Shown piece after piece: positions 21,164 to 32,549 of a DNA stretch of 64,000 bases; position 1 is the first letter of the stretch; every line of letters starts with the position of its first letter. The notes beneath the pieces were generated by a model that was given only the letters and a program-made list of their open reading frames with translations, searched no databases and was not told where the DNA came from. The stretch is from Cryptomeria japonica (Eukaryota; Streptophyta; Pinopsida; Cupressales; Cupressaceae). The stretch is taken from contig NC_081409.1 of NCBI RefSeq assembly GCF_030272615.1, positions 22,258,260 to 22,322,259 on the forward strand, given 5' to 3'. Both the position numbers and the translations under genes were made by a program.

Positions 21164-23330
21164 TGAATAGGAGAAGGAGTACTAGGTCTTATATGAAGAA
21201 AAACCCTCAAGAGAAGTTGCATGAAGGGCTAGAGAGAAAATGTTATTCCTGAGCAGCCAAATCAGTCATGGAAATACAAGAGTAATCAAACAGGTAAGTC
21301 TTTTGAGCGTCTTGTATACGCAAGGTCCAATACCTCTTCTCATGATTCTAACCATGATATTATGGGTTTTCATGCTGGCCTATTTGGCACTAATGATGAT
21401 ATCCAAACCTTTCACCAAAGATTGTCTAATACCAACATTTTTGGGAGAGATAGGCATAGTACAAGTGATAGAGCCAGTTCCATTCCCAAAACTATGGAAG
21501 GAAATATTATCCTGATTGATATGGACTAGCTAAATGTGTTTGATTCAAAGGAAACCTTGCCAGACCAAGATGAAGTGTCTCAGGAGATTGAGGTTCTAAA
21601 TTAGAGAGTACATCAATTGATTGCCATAAGAAAAAAGAAAGAAAAGGAAAGGGAGAATGAAACCAAAGCCAAAATCATTGAAAGAGATAGGTTATTAAGA
21701 TAGATTGCAGAGCTTGAGTTATTTGCTCAAGTAGAACCTGAGACTAAAGAGCAGGGTCCCGTTATTAGAGAAATCCTTGATCCAAAGATTGTTTCTGCAC
21801 CTAAAGTTGTATCACAACCTAGTAGGGAGGTCCACAATGATCCCCAACCTTCCAGACCTATTATTAACAAAGGGAAGCAGGAAGTTGTGGAGAATAGATC
21901 TGCAGGTCTAGTGTCAGAAAGTGCAGAAGGACCCCAAGGAATGATGTTGCATGAGATTGAGGTAGAAAGGATACGGAAAGAAAATGAAGACCTGCAAAGG
22001 GAGTTAGCAAAAGGCTGAAATAGAAGAACTTAATGCCGAGTTTAGGAGAAAGATACGATGCTTGAAAGATCCTCCTATAACTTTCCCACATGTAGATCAT
22101 AGTAGTCCTATGTCCCAACGTACTTCTGCCTCTCTGTTGAACACTCAATCAATGATACAAACAAGTGCTATCCCACCCATTAATCAATATAAAAATGCTG
22201 CCCCAAATAATTCTTCTATTCCTCCAAGTACAATTCCAACAAATCGAACCAGTCATGGACTACCCCATAATCAAAGCCATCCAAATCCTAGAGTTGGCGG
22301 ATTAGGCCCAAGGGTGAATACTGGAAACAACTTTATTGGAAATCAGTTTCAAAAGAGACCGATAAATGTTGAGCTATATAGGCTGTTGTATTTTGATGGA
22401 ATTCCTGGTTATCCATACCATGTCCCTATTGAAATGAGGGATAAAATCCAAAATTTTGCTGGGAACAATGCTGTCAGTGCTGAAGAACATTTGAAATCTT
22501 TTGGTGACATGATTAATGACTATGAAATTGCACATGAGGATGTCATCATGAAGCTGTTTGTGAAATCTTTGATTGAGGATGCTAGAGATTGGTACAGAGG
22601 GTTACCTGTAGACAACATTAGCTCTTGGGAGGAATTCAAAAATTTCTTTCAAGAACAATATGGAGATAAGACAAATGTGAGCTTCATGCTCAATGAATTT
22701 AACAACATCAAGAAATCTGATAATGAAGCCGTCAAAAATTTTAATGCAAGGTTTCAAAAGGCAATGCATAGACTTTTTCAAGTAATGAGGCTAGATGAAA
22801 ATGTGTCTGACTACCTATTACAATGCATTCGACCCCAAAATGGCTTACATTCTCAGAGATAAGAACCCACATAGCTTGAGGGATGCTTTCAAAATTGGAA
22901 TCAATGTAGATAGTAATAGAAAAGCATCGGGTAAAGTGGGAAGAAGGAATGATGGAAGATTGTGGCAGGAACAAAAACCACAACAAAATAAATCCTCTAA
23001 AGAAGAGGATAAGATAGAGAAATTAATGACTGCTACCAAGGATCTTACTTCTAAAGTAAGTAAACCCGAGATGCCTCACTACAACTGGCAAGACAAACCT
23101 GCTAGATTGCATGATATGCCATACAACACTGCATGGAAAGATGGCAAACCTGTGCAAGATATATCAAAAGGCACACACAATCAGAATACCCCTGATCCTT
23201 TGAAGGGAGGAAATGCACATAATGTAGAAAATACCTCGTGGTGTATGGCCTGTGATGGGCCACATTCCCCCTATCAGCGTGCTGTGGCTCAAGCTCTAAA
23301 TGAATCCATGAGAAGTGAGGATGAACCTGC
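21164..23330 (+). pseudogene. gag of the Tat-like gypsy element (frameshifted)
   Basis: Coding signal begins at ATG 21164 (MNRRRSTRSYMKKN). It shifts frame near 21235, passes a charged coiled-coil segment at about 21590-22020, then shifts again near 22015 into a frame open from 22062. The core at about 22370-22800 is a Retrotrans_gag domain (ARDWYRGLPVDNISSWEEF is typical). Another frameshift near 22820 joins the frame open from 22795 to 24375. A knuckle-like WCMACDGPHSPYQ lies at about 23240; the usual final Cys is Arg (CAGCGT), so it is probably not metal-binding. Stops inside the N-terminal part are TAG in positions expected to be Gln. Role: capsid-like protein packaging the element RNA. 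Confidence 0.85.
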
Positions 23331-23736
23331 AGTTAATATGTTTGAGTATACTATGGAAACTGACTGTGATTCTTTAGAGGATGAAGCAAGTGAATATAAT
23401 GTCTCAAGAAGCAATGCAAATTGCCAAGAACAATTGACAATTGATTGGCATCCCACTTTGAATGTAGTCATAATAGAAGATCAAGAGATTCACCTTAGAA
23501 AGCCTAGTGAAGAGGAAGTCAAGAATCTCACTAAGGCTACAATAGCTAAAGCTAAGCATAAGTATAATCTGAGAAGCAACAAAGATGATGGAAGTCAAGG
23601 TATGCTTGGTTCTCTATTTTTTAAAGAAACTTCTTCTAAGAGGTCCACTGAGAACAAAACTTCTGTCAAAGATAGTCAGGCTAAAGGTGATCAGTCAAGT
23701 AGTTCAGTGAAACCTGGTATTGCCGATAGAACTGGA

Positions 23737-23823
23737 TGTAAGGCAGAAATCACTAGTGACAAGAGAACAAGTCACCAGAAGGCAGAAATCACTAGTGACA
23801 AGAGAACAAGTCACCAGAAGGCA
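23737..23823 (+). repeat. 39-bp in-frame tandem repeat inside the gag-protease linker
   Basis: Two exact copies encode AEITSDKRTSHQK twice (from about 23745) and a third begins (AEK). It lies in a hydrophilic linker where a length change would be tolerated. Confidence 0.85.
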
Positions 23824-23959
23824 GAAAAGGTTAAAACTCATGTTGAGTCTAATGTTAACATTGCTTTTGATATGACTCAAGCTTTAACACATATGAAGGT
23901 TTTAGTACCTTTGATAGAGCTGCTAAAAATAAAAGAACATAGAGAGGTTGCTTTTTCTT

Positions 23960-24555
23960 TGATTTCAAGTATATCAGATGGAGATGCTTCTTCTAAAAGG
24001 GGAAATGCAAAGGATGAGAAGGATCAAGAACAAGGGGTCCCAAAATTTTATGTGGGCACTACTATTAATCAGGAACCATCTCAGATAGATCCCTTTTATG
24101 TCACACTGTTAGTAAATAACAAATTGATAAAAAATTGCATGATAGATTCTGGTGCAACTACTAATGTGATGCCTTATGGGGTTATGAAAGAGCTAGGTTT
24201 GTTAGTACACACTTCATATGGGAGGTGTTATGCCATGGATAATAGAGAAGTTCCTATTGTGGGTACTATGAGATATGTAGAAGTAAAAATAGGAGCTTTC
24301 CCTGAAGCTACTTATAAAATGGATGTAATTGTTACAGACACCAAGCCACATTATGGCATGCTTCTGTCTAGATAGTGGGCTGCTGTTGTTGGAGGACATC
24401 TTCAATTGGATTTGTCATATGCAACTATCCTAGTGAATGGGAATTCTGTAAAATTGTACAGAGAACCACGTGCCCCAGTGGTTATTGAAAAAATAGACCC
24501 AAACATGCTTAATTGCATGATTGATGTGGATCTTGATAACTCCAGGATCGAACCC
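23960..24555 (+). pseudogene. Retropepsin-type protease of the Tat-like element
   Basis: Same frame as the gag tail. The active-site loop CMIDSGATTNVMPYGVMK (about 24137-24190) keeps Asp-Ser-Gly, and the flap-like GTMRYVEVKIGAFPE and the hydrophobic motif HYGMLLSR follow in the expected order. The frame stops at TAG 24373-24375, where Gln is expected, then reads on (WAAVVGGHLQLDLSYATI) to another TAG near 24565. The catalytic residues look intact although the polyprotein is not. Confidence 0.85.
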
Positions 24556-24607
24556 ATTCAACCTTAGTTGAAGAATACCGATCCTATTGTTGATGAATTG
24601 GAATCCC

Positions 24608-25000
24608 AACAAGGAGGCTGTGGCAAATATACTTTGATGGAGCTTTCTCTAAGGAAGGGTATGGAGAGGGAGTGCTATTTTTTTCCCCATCAGGTATTAC
24701 CTTCAAGTATTCTTTTCTGTTAGCATTCCAATGTATAAAAAAATACAACTGAGTATGAAGCTCTGTTATTGGGCTTAGAAATTGCTAAAAGGCATGGGAT
24801 CAAGTTGTTAAGGGTTTATGGAGACTCTGAACTTGTAGTGTCTTAGATAAGGTCAAGATATGCATCTTAAAATGACAAGTTAAAAAGATACAAGCATGCT
24901 GTTTGGGATGTCATTGAACACTTTGATGCATTTTCCATTGATTGGATTGAAAGGTCTAAGAACATTATGGCATATTTTTTAGCTAATGTTGCATTAAAGA
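24608..25000 (+). pseudogene. Archaeal-type RNase H placed between protease and reverse transcriptase
   Basis: The order is IYFDGAFSKEGYGEG (about 24620-24680), a frameshift near 24745, then TTEYEALLLGLEIAKRHGIK, RVYGDSELVVS and WIERSKNIMAYFLANVAL. This is the second, archaeal-type RNase H known from plant Tat elements. The first Asp, the Glu and the second Asp are kept; the last acidic residue, expected before the leucine-rich end (ADFLA), is Tyr. It lies upstream of reverse transcriptase, and about 360 bases of hydrophilic linker separate the two. In the Tat elements I know of, this domain follows the normal RNase H instead. Confidence 0.8.
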
Positions 25001-25349
25001 ATGATAATGTAACATTGATTGGAGTTTCAATAATTGAGACAAAAGCCATACTTGCCATCCCAGATAATATGTATAATTGGCAAGTTTTTAAGGATGATGA
25101 AGACATCCTTAGATTTGTACAATGCATAGATGACTATGAAGGTCAAAATATTGATTGTAATCCATTGGTGGAAGTAGTAGATGGACATGAAACCATTTTT
25201 GGAAGTGACATAGTGCAACTAGAGACAAATGAAATACCCAGTGGACTAGTTGAACTAGAGGGTATGTTCAGTTACAGTGATGGTCACTTACATCAAGCAT
25301 CATCTACAAAGTTGGAGGAATTGGATGAGGTGAACTTAGGGACATAAGC

Positions 25350-26380
25350 ATCCCCTAAGTTGGTGTATATTGGGAAGAACTTGTCTCTCCATATTAGGAC
25401 CAACCTCATTAACTTATTAAAAGGATATAAACATGTTTTTGCTTGGTCCTATGAGGACCTAAAGGTGTATAGACAAGACTTATTTCAACATGAAATTCCT
25501 CTACATTCTGATGCTAAGCCTTTTTAACAGAAGCAAAGGCCTATTAACCCCCTTTTGGAGACCAAAATGAAACAAGAATTAACCAAGTTAAGGGAAGGTG
25601 GGATTATAAAACCTATAAGACATTCTTCATGGGTATCCAACTTGGTCCCTGTTAGAAATAAGAATGGGAATATAAGGCTTTGTGTAGATTTTAGAAATTT
25701 GAATGTTGCCTCTTTAAAAGATAATTATTCTTCCCCAAATATGGAAGCTAGGTTACAAAGGGTAACTGGTTGTTATTTATTGTCAATGATGGATGGGTTC
25801 TCAGGTTATAATCAAGTATTAGTAAAGGAGTCTGAGCAATTTAAGACTACTTTTACTACCCCTTGGGGGACTTATGTGTATGTGAGAATGCCATTTGGTC
25901 TAAAGAATGGTGGAGCTACTTTTTAGAGAGCTATGCAAGGAATTTATTAATGTCATAATGGTTGTTTACCAGGATGATTTGACATGTTTCTCGAAGAAGG
26001 TAGTTGATCACTGTGGTCACTTGGAAAGGGTCTTTTGCAAGGCTCTGGAGTTTGGTGTATCCTTGAACCCAAAAAAATGTCATTTTGTAGTGACTGAAGG
26101 AAAATTATTAGGGCATATTGTCTCCAAGGAAGGGGTTAGGATAGACCCTAAAAGGATTGAAGCTATAAATAGTGTACCTCGGCCAAAGAATGTTAAAGGG
26201 ATTCAGTCTTTCTTGGGCAAGGTGAATTTTGTCAGAAGATTTATTGCAAATTTTGCTGAAATTGTCAAGCCCCTTGTGAAGCTTTTGAAGAAAGATGCCA
26301 AGTTTGTTTGGGATGATGAGGCAGTACTAGCATTTGATAAAATTAAGAAGGCTATTCAGAAAGCACCAGTGCTAAAATCA
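25350..26380 (+). pseudogene. Gypsy reverse transcriptase of the Tat-like element
   Basis: Motifs in order: LREGGIIKPIRHSSWVSN, VPVRNKNGNIRLCVDFR (about 25640-25690), LLSMMDGFSGYNQV, TPWGTYVYVRMPFGLKNG, then a TAG where Gln is expected (ATF*RAM, 25924) and a frameshift, then VYQDDLTCFS (about 25965-25990, the YxDD box with Gln at x), GHIVSKEGVRIDPKRIEAI and IQSFLGKVNFVRRFI. A TAA near 25527 also falls in a Gln position. It copies RNA to DNA within the particle when functional; this copy is dead. Confidence 0.9.
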
Positions 26381-26752
26381 TCTGATTACAGTAAGCCTTT
26401 CTCATTGTTTTCTTTTGCTTCTTATCACACAATGGCAACAGTTCTACTTCAAAAGGATGATGAAGGATATGAACATCCAATTGCTTTCTATAGAAAACCT
26501 TTATAGGCTACTGAGTTAAAGTATGAAATCATGGAAAAATAGGTGTATTCTCTAGTCAAGGCTATTAAAGTATTTCGTCCTTATCTAGTAAATGCCCAAA
26601 TTGTAGCCTATGTACCATATGCAGCTGTCAAGGATATCTTGTCCCAGTCTGAAGTAACTGGAAAAAGATGTAGATGGATAAGAAGAATATAAGAATTTGA
26701 TCTTGAGATCAAAATCACAAAGCTGGTAAGAGGTCTAGGCTTAGCCAAGTTA
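26381..26752 (+). pseudogene. Degenerate gypsy-type RNase H of the Tat-like element
   Basis: Follows reverse transcriptase: SDYSKPFSLFSFASYHTMATVLLQ, HPIAFYRKPL, a TAG, TELKYEIMEK, another TAG, then VYSLVKAIKVFRPYL. The first catalytic aspartate, normally YTDAS, is replaced by SFAS. Loss of this residue in elements that also carry an archaeal-type RNase H is a known pattern. Stops at 26504, about 26541 and about 26691 all fit Gln codons. Confidence 0.8.
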
Positions 26753-29104
26753 ATGACTGAGACAAACTTTAAGGATATTGACATAAATAATGTTGAGATT
26801 GAACAAGCTTTTGTAAACAACATTGAGAGGCAACCATGGTATTCAGATGTGGTATACTTCTTAGAGAATGCCTCATGTCTAGAGGGTATGACACATAGCC
26901 AGAGGAGAACATTAAAGTTAAAATCACAAAAATATTTTCTTATTCAGGAAGACCTGTATTGGAGGAATAGTGATGGGATGCTACTGGTTTACGTAGATGA
27001 ATTCCAAGCTGAGAAGGTTCTGAAAGAGATGCATAGTGGGCTATGTGGAGGCCACTATTCAGCTAAGACTACTACTGGTAGGATAATTAGAGCAGGGTAT
27101 TATTGGCCAACTTTGTTCAAGGATGCTCATAAATATGTTCAAAAATGTGATCCTTGTCAAAGGTTTTCTTCTAAACTAAGGTATGTTGGTGCTTTGCCTT
27201 TGAATTCTGTTATAGTTGAAGCCCCTTTTGTTCAATGAGGCATTTATTTTATTAGAGAGATAATAGAAAAATCAAGCAGAGGTCACAGATGGATTCTAGT
27301 GGCTACATACTATTTCACCAAGTGGATTGAAGCCATACCTACCAAACAGGCCATTAGTAAGGTAGTCATTAATTTTTTGATGGATAATATAGTGACAAAG
27401 TTTGGTGTGCCAACTAAAATAGTCATGGACAATGCTATGTGCTTCAGGTCTGAGGAGTTTGCGTTGTTCTATGTTATTGGTATTATGGATATGTTGCATT
27501 GGTTTTGTCATTGATGTCAACACTTGTCAACACTTATCAGCACTGAAGATCTTTGTTTATGTTCACCGGCATGTTTAGTGACTTATACACAGTCACCGGT
27601 ATTTGGTTCACTGACATGTTATATTGTTCACTGACATTGAGGATGATCTGTTATCATCTGGAGATTACTTGGTTATGTCGAAGATATTGTTTGGACACTT
27701 TTTTTTGGCGATTTGGTTTGGTCTAATCAAGTTTGCATATTGGCTGTTACCGACAAATAGATCTAGGTTATGGACCGGCAAGCGTTATCTATTCTAAATT
27801 AGGATGACACGCTATGGAGATGTTTTATTGATTGACTATTATTGTAAATTCATTAAGCCGACATGATGCATCACATATTGATTCATTTGTAATATTCTTA
27901 GTGAGCTGACCTACAAATTTGGTCTTATGTTTTGGTATATATGTAAGATCTCATTTGTGAGATTATGGAGAAGGTGTGAAAGGGAATGTAATAAAGTATA
28001 TGCGAATATAAGCAGAGCTATACATGCACACATCATTTGAAGATTCAAGGAAGGTATGAAGAAGACAATCAAAGCTTAACCGGTACTGAATCCAACATAT
28101 GAAGATGCTATTTTGAGTAGTACATTATCATTGGATTTAACCATCCAATTGTAGTCAGTGTGACTCCCATTTTGTGATTGAGTAGTGAGCTCTAGGCAAT
28201 TGGCCTTTCCTGCATGTGCAGACCCCATTTGTACACACATACTATCTGCAGTAGTATCATCTGATTGTGGGTAAGGTTTCCCACCCTAGTTTTTCCCCTT
28301 ACAGGGTTTCCACATACAAATATTTGTGTTATGTGTTGTGGATGTTATTTGTCTTTCTGTTTCATGCATTAAAATTTACTAGTACTATTATTAACTGTTA
28401 AACTGTCTACCGACATTAAGTTTGGTTTATCGGTATTATGAAATAAGTTTGGTTAAGTTATATTTGGGTTGAAATTAATAGACAACTGATTCAACCCCCC
28501 CTCTCAGTTGCCTCCGGGTCCTAACATGTGCTAATTATGGGATTATTATGTCATACTCTTCACCTTACCACCCACAGGGAAACAATGAAGCAAAATCGAG
28601 TAATAAAAGTCTCCTCAACATCATCAAGAAGATCCTAGAGGAAAATAAAAGGTCTTGAGATCAAAAGCTCATATTAGCTTTATGGGCTGACAAGGTGACT
28701 GTAAAAAAGACCGTTAGTATATCCCCTTTTGAGCTAGTTTATGGAGTGAAAGCCAGGTTACATGTGAATAATTTGCTTCCAGTTTACCAATTTTTGCAGA
28801 TTGAAGAACTAGAAATGTCTGAACCCATGGAAGAAAGAATGATTCAGTTGGTAGAGCTAGAGGAAATGAGGACTGTAGCCCATAAAAGGAATATGAAGCT
28901 TCAATTACAATCAATGATATGGTGTTGCAGTGGAATGCAAAACACCAAGACAAAGGCAAGCATAAGAAATTTGAATCACTATGGATAGGCCCTTTAATTG
29001 TTTGTGATATCAATGGAAAGGATTCATACTTCTTGAAAAGAATGAATGGTGAAGTATAGGAATTTCCAGTTCATGGAAAATTCCTAAAATATTACTTCTC
29101 TTGA
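26753..29104 (+). pseudogene. Integrase of the Tat-like element, split by a solo LTR
   Basis: The zinc-binding HHCC motif is clear: KEMHSGLCGGHYSAK, then YVQKCDPCQRF (about 27025-27165). After a TGA at 27236 in a Trp position the catalytic core follows. The first Asp (WGIDFI type) is Tyr (GIYFI), the second is kept (IVMDNAMCF, about 27420). Coding is interrupted at about 27472-28526 by an LTR and resumes with YGIIMSYSSPYHPQGN at about 28535, which includes the NEAKSSNKS segment where the glutamate lies. The C-terminal part runs to FPVHGKFLKYYFS and a TGA at 29102. Confidence 0.88.
27492..28526 (+). mobile_element. Solo LTR, Sirevirus-like family, inside the integrase
   Basis: Starts TGTTGCATTGGTTTTGTC, with GTCATTGATGTCAACAC as in the LTRs at 31452 and 37078, and ends GGGTCCTAACA. 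It carries CCGGTACTGAATCC, GCAGACCCCATTTGTAC, GGTTTCCCACCC and the CAACCCCCCCTCTCAGTTG end motif. No clean 5-bp target duplication is visible. The 20 bases left of it (27472-27491) resemble the first bases right of it, so the left boundary is uncertain (27472 is an alternative TG). Confidence 0.75.
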
Positions 29105-29245
29105 TGTGTTTCAGTCCATGCACAATAGCGGTAGGATGTATATATTTTAGGTTTTCTTCTGTTAGGGTTTTGTTGGTCTGCATTCCAGAGTTTTTGCTAG
29201 ATTCTTGTGTTGGTCTTGCGTCCAACCATCCCTAGTCAAAGCCAC
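29105..29245 (+). other. Short 3' non-coding region of the Tat-like element
   Basis: Between the pol stop and the 3' LTR. I do not see a clear polypurine tract immediately before TGTTGG (the bases there are CAAAGCCAC). Confidence 0.5.
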
Positions 29246-31451
29246 TGTTGGTACCTATAAAATCTTGAGGGTTTAGGGTTTTTGGTTTTTCATGAAAACA
29301 TTTAGAAAAATTAAACCTTTTTAGCACATTATTGTAATTCTTATTGAATTTGAACTCTTGAACCTTTTTGGTTCAAGATTCAAGGTTCAACCATTTCTCT
29401 TGCATGAGTCGTGGCTTTGTAATGTTTTTTAATAAGCAAGTGAGAATGCGTTATGTTAGTTTTGAACCATTTGCTAATCGGTTCAAGGTTTGAGGTTCAA
29501 AATGTCCCTTTCTTTTGATTAAAGGTCTTTGCTCGTTACTTTCTCCACTTAAGTGGAAGGGTGTGTGCATCGTCAAGAGGGGCCCCCTTTTAAAGTCTAG
29601 GCTTGGGAGGATTCTGATAAGTTTTTAATTTTTCCTAAGTCCTGTGTCATTTCCTATGTCTTTGTCAGGTTTTCCTAAAGATCAAGCAAGTTTCTTTAGA
29701 TCTCATAGCTGTCACTATATCGCAATATAAAAGTGCTCGATGGTTATTCACCGCAACATGGCAACAAACCACTAGCGGTGCACTATGGCCGACAGTTAAT
29801 GCAAGTAGTTCAGGCAAATAAAGATCCACAGGCATTTGAGGAGGCATCAAAGTTTTATAAATAATGCAATGGTAGGTGTATAGTCCGGGCCCAAACCAGA
29901 ACCATCCTCTCTACATAGTCCAAGGAAGAAATTTCAGTTGGTAATGCCATCAGGTATCAAAAGAGTCTTTTTCATGCTACACCGATGACCTGATGGAAAG
30001 GCCCAGGCATGGTCCATTTATCCCACGTTGGCCATGGGGAGGAGCATCTCAGTATTTAAAGGTAAAGCCCCATACATATTAAGTGTCAAATCTTACAGGC
30101 TTTTGGCAAGTAGTAGCTCAGAAGTAGTGGGCCCCTCACACACATCTCAAAGCACCCAAATTTTGTAATGAAAAGGCAAAATAACCAGTGAGCAAGTCAG
30201 GCAGATCAATGGTAATCACAAAAGATCCAACAACTATCGCTATGTCATAAAATAAAGTGCTCAACTATTAATAGCTGTGACTTGGTGACTGATGAGGTGG
30301 CAGCCAAGTGGCGGACACATGGTAACGCTATGGCACAAGTGAGAGTTGCTTAGGAGAGGCTAATGATCAAGCAGATCGCTAAAATCCAATGACAGATCTG
30401 AGGTAGATCAATGGTGGGGTGAAATTCTGGGGCTAACCATGACTATCGCTGTACCATGATTGTGAAGTGCTCGAAATGAATACCCTTGCGACAGGTGGTG
30501 CTAGGGTGGACTCTGAGCAAATCATGAGATGCCACGTGGTGACACATAGCTGATGAGGTGGAAGGTCCAGTGGTAGCACAAGGAAGATAGGTGGCATGTC
30601 ATCAAAATGAACATCGATGAGACCTTGGCTTCGATGGATCACTATAGGGACTCACCGAAGGCATCCGTTTCATCGACATAAAAGGTGTCGATGAAACTAA
30701 GGTTTCGATAAGACAAGAAAGCAGCTTGGCGAAGGGGAGGTTTGGCTTAAAGATTGAGGCCTAACAAACCAGAATAGGTGGTGGGTCTGGTGACGCTGAG
30801 GTGGTGAATGAGGCCATGCTTAGGTGGATCCAGTGGCTGATCATAGACTGACACGTAGCATAGATGGATGAAGAGGTAAAGATCGAGCAGGTTTGTGCCA
30901 ATCTAATGGTTGTCGCTATACCACTATGTGAAAATGCCCGATGTTTATCCCCTACGATATGGCAACTAATGACGTGGTAGTTGCAGTGGCAGTGTAAGTG
31001 GGCTCGAAGAAAACAAGGAAGTGACACATTCAGAGTTGATAGATCAAGAACTTGTGATTTCTGTACTAGTTTCTCTTGTCAGGTTGCAGTCTATTGTATA
31101 TGACTCTGTGTATGTCAGGCATATTCAGAGTTGATAGATCAGGAACTTGTGATTTCTATACTAGTTTCTCTTTTCAGGTTGCAGTCTGTTGTATATGACT
31201 CTGTTGCCCGGATAAGGTACTAGTTTATCTGCTGGTTTTTGTTGCCTTTTGTGATCCTTTATAAAAAACTCAAATCAATTTTCCGTTTAGGTTAGTTTTA
31301 CTGGTCAGTAAGGAAAGTTAGCAGAAATTTACATTGGTTTTCTGCAAACCATTTACTATTTTTGTGAGAAAATAGTCTTTAAAAGGGCTCACCTGCCCAA
31401 GATTTTATAAGCTTAAAGTGTAGGAGGTATCCTAATTCTGGAACCTCATAT
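29246..31451 (+). repeat. 3' LTR of the Tat-like element, first part
   Basis: Starts TGTTGGTACCTATAAAATC and follows the 5' LTR, including the uninterrupted site GCTCGATGGTTATTCACCG near 29735. Near 31027 it jumps from the equivalent of 18973 to 20290, so about 1.3 kb is missing, and a 95-bp tandem duplication follows. It is cut at 31451 by the Sirevirus-like element. Confidence 0.9.
31028..31217. repeat. 95-bp tandem duplication at a deletion scar
   Basis: ATTCAGAGTTGATAGATCA starts at 31028 and again at 31123, each followed by matching sequence through TTGCAGTCT.TTGTATATGACTCTG. The 5' LTR has this segment once (20290 on). Confidence 0.85.
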
Positions 31452-32514
31452 TGTTGGTATTTTGGTATGGTTTTGTCATTGATGTCAACACCTACTAAAA
31501 CACTAGCACTTTGGAGATCCAGCAACATTCACTAACAAGCAAGTAACTATTGCACAATTACTGGTATATGGTTCATCGGCAGGATATAATGATCACCGGT
31601 ACTTGGAATGACATGGAAGACACCTGGTAATATCAAAGACATTGTGTGGACACTTTGTTTTGAAGAATTAATCATTGGTATATTCATATTTGCATATTTT
31701 CTTTTATCGGCAAATAGGTCCCGGGTTACCTAGGGTCACACCAACAGGTTTATCTTTTCCAGATCAGCATGGCACGCTATGGAAATGATTAATTATTGTT
31801 GTAAATGCATTAAGCCAACATGTTTAATTGGTTATTGCATCGGATATTATATTGTTTGTAAAATGTTTTTATTGTAATATCTTGTAGAGCCGACCTACTA
31901 AAATTGGTCTTAGGTTATGGTATAAATGTAAGATCTTATTTGTAAGATCAAATGTGGAATGCGAAAATGAATTGTGTGAAGGTATATGCCAGATTAAGAA
32001 GAGCTATACATGAAGACATCATTTGAAGGTGAAGCTAGGTTTTTGTGAAAGCATATCAGCATTACATCGGTACTGAATCCAGCATATGAAGATGTTGTTT
32101 TGTATAGTACATTCTTATTGGATTTAACCATCCAACTGTAGTTAGTGTGACTCCCTTTTTGTGATTGAGCAGTGAGCTCTAGGCTGTTGGCCTTTCTGCA
32201 TGTACAGACCCCATTTATGTATACTTACTATCTGCAGTAGTATCATCTAATCATGGGTAAGGTTTCCCACCGTGGGTTTTCCCCTTACAGGGTTTCCACG
32301 TACAAATATTGGTGTTATGTGTTGTGGATGACTTTATGTTTATGTTTCATGCATTAATCTTTACCGGTATAGCAATTAACTGGTAACACTGTCTACCAGC
32401 ATACTTAATTGGTTTACCGGTATTAACCATTAAGCTAGTTAAGTTGTTTTTGGTTTGAATTTATTAGATAACTGATTCAGCTCCCCCCCTCTTAGTTGTC
32501 TCTAGGACCTAACA
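31452..32514 (+). repeat. 5' LTR of the Sirevirus-like element
   Basis: Starts TGTTGGTATTTTGG and ends GGACCTAACA. It differs from the 3' LTR by several percent by eye, including an 8-bp indel near 31690. Confidence 0.95.
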
Positions 32515-32516
32515 AT

Positions 32517-32529
32517 TGGTATCAGAGCT
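32517..32529 (+). promoter_or_regulatory. Primer-binding site of the Sirevirus-like element
   Basis: TTGGTATCAGAGC two bases after the LTR; initiator-Met tRNA type. Confidence 0.9.
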
Positions 32530-32549
32530 TAGTCCTCTTTTTGTAGAAG

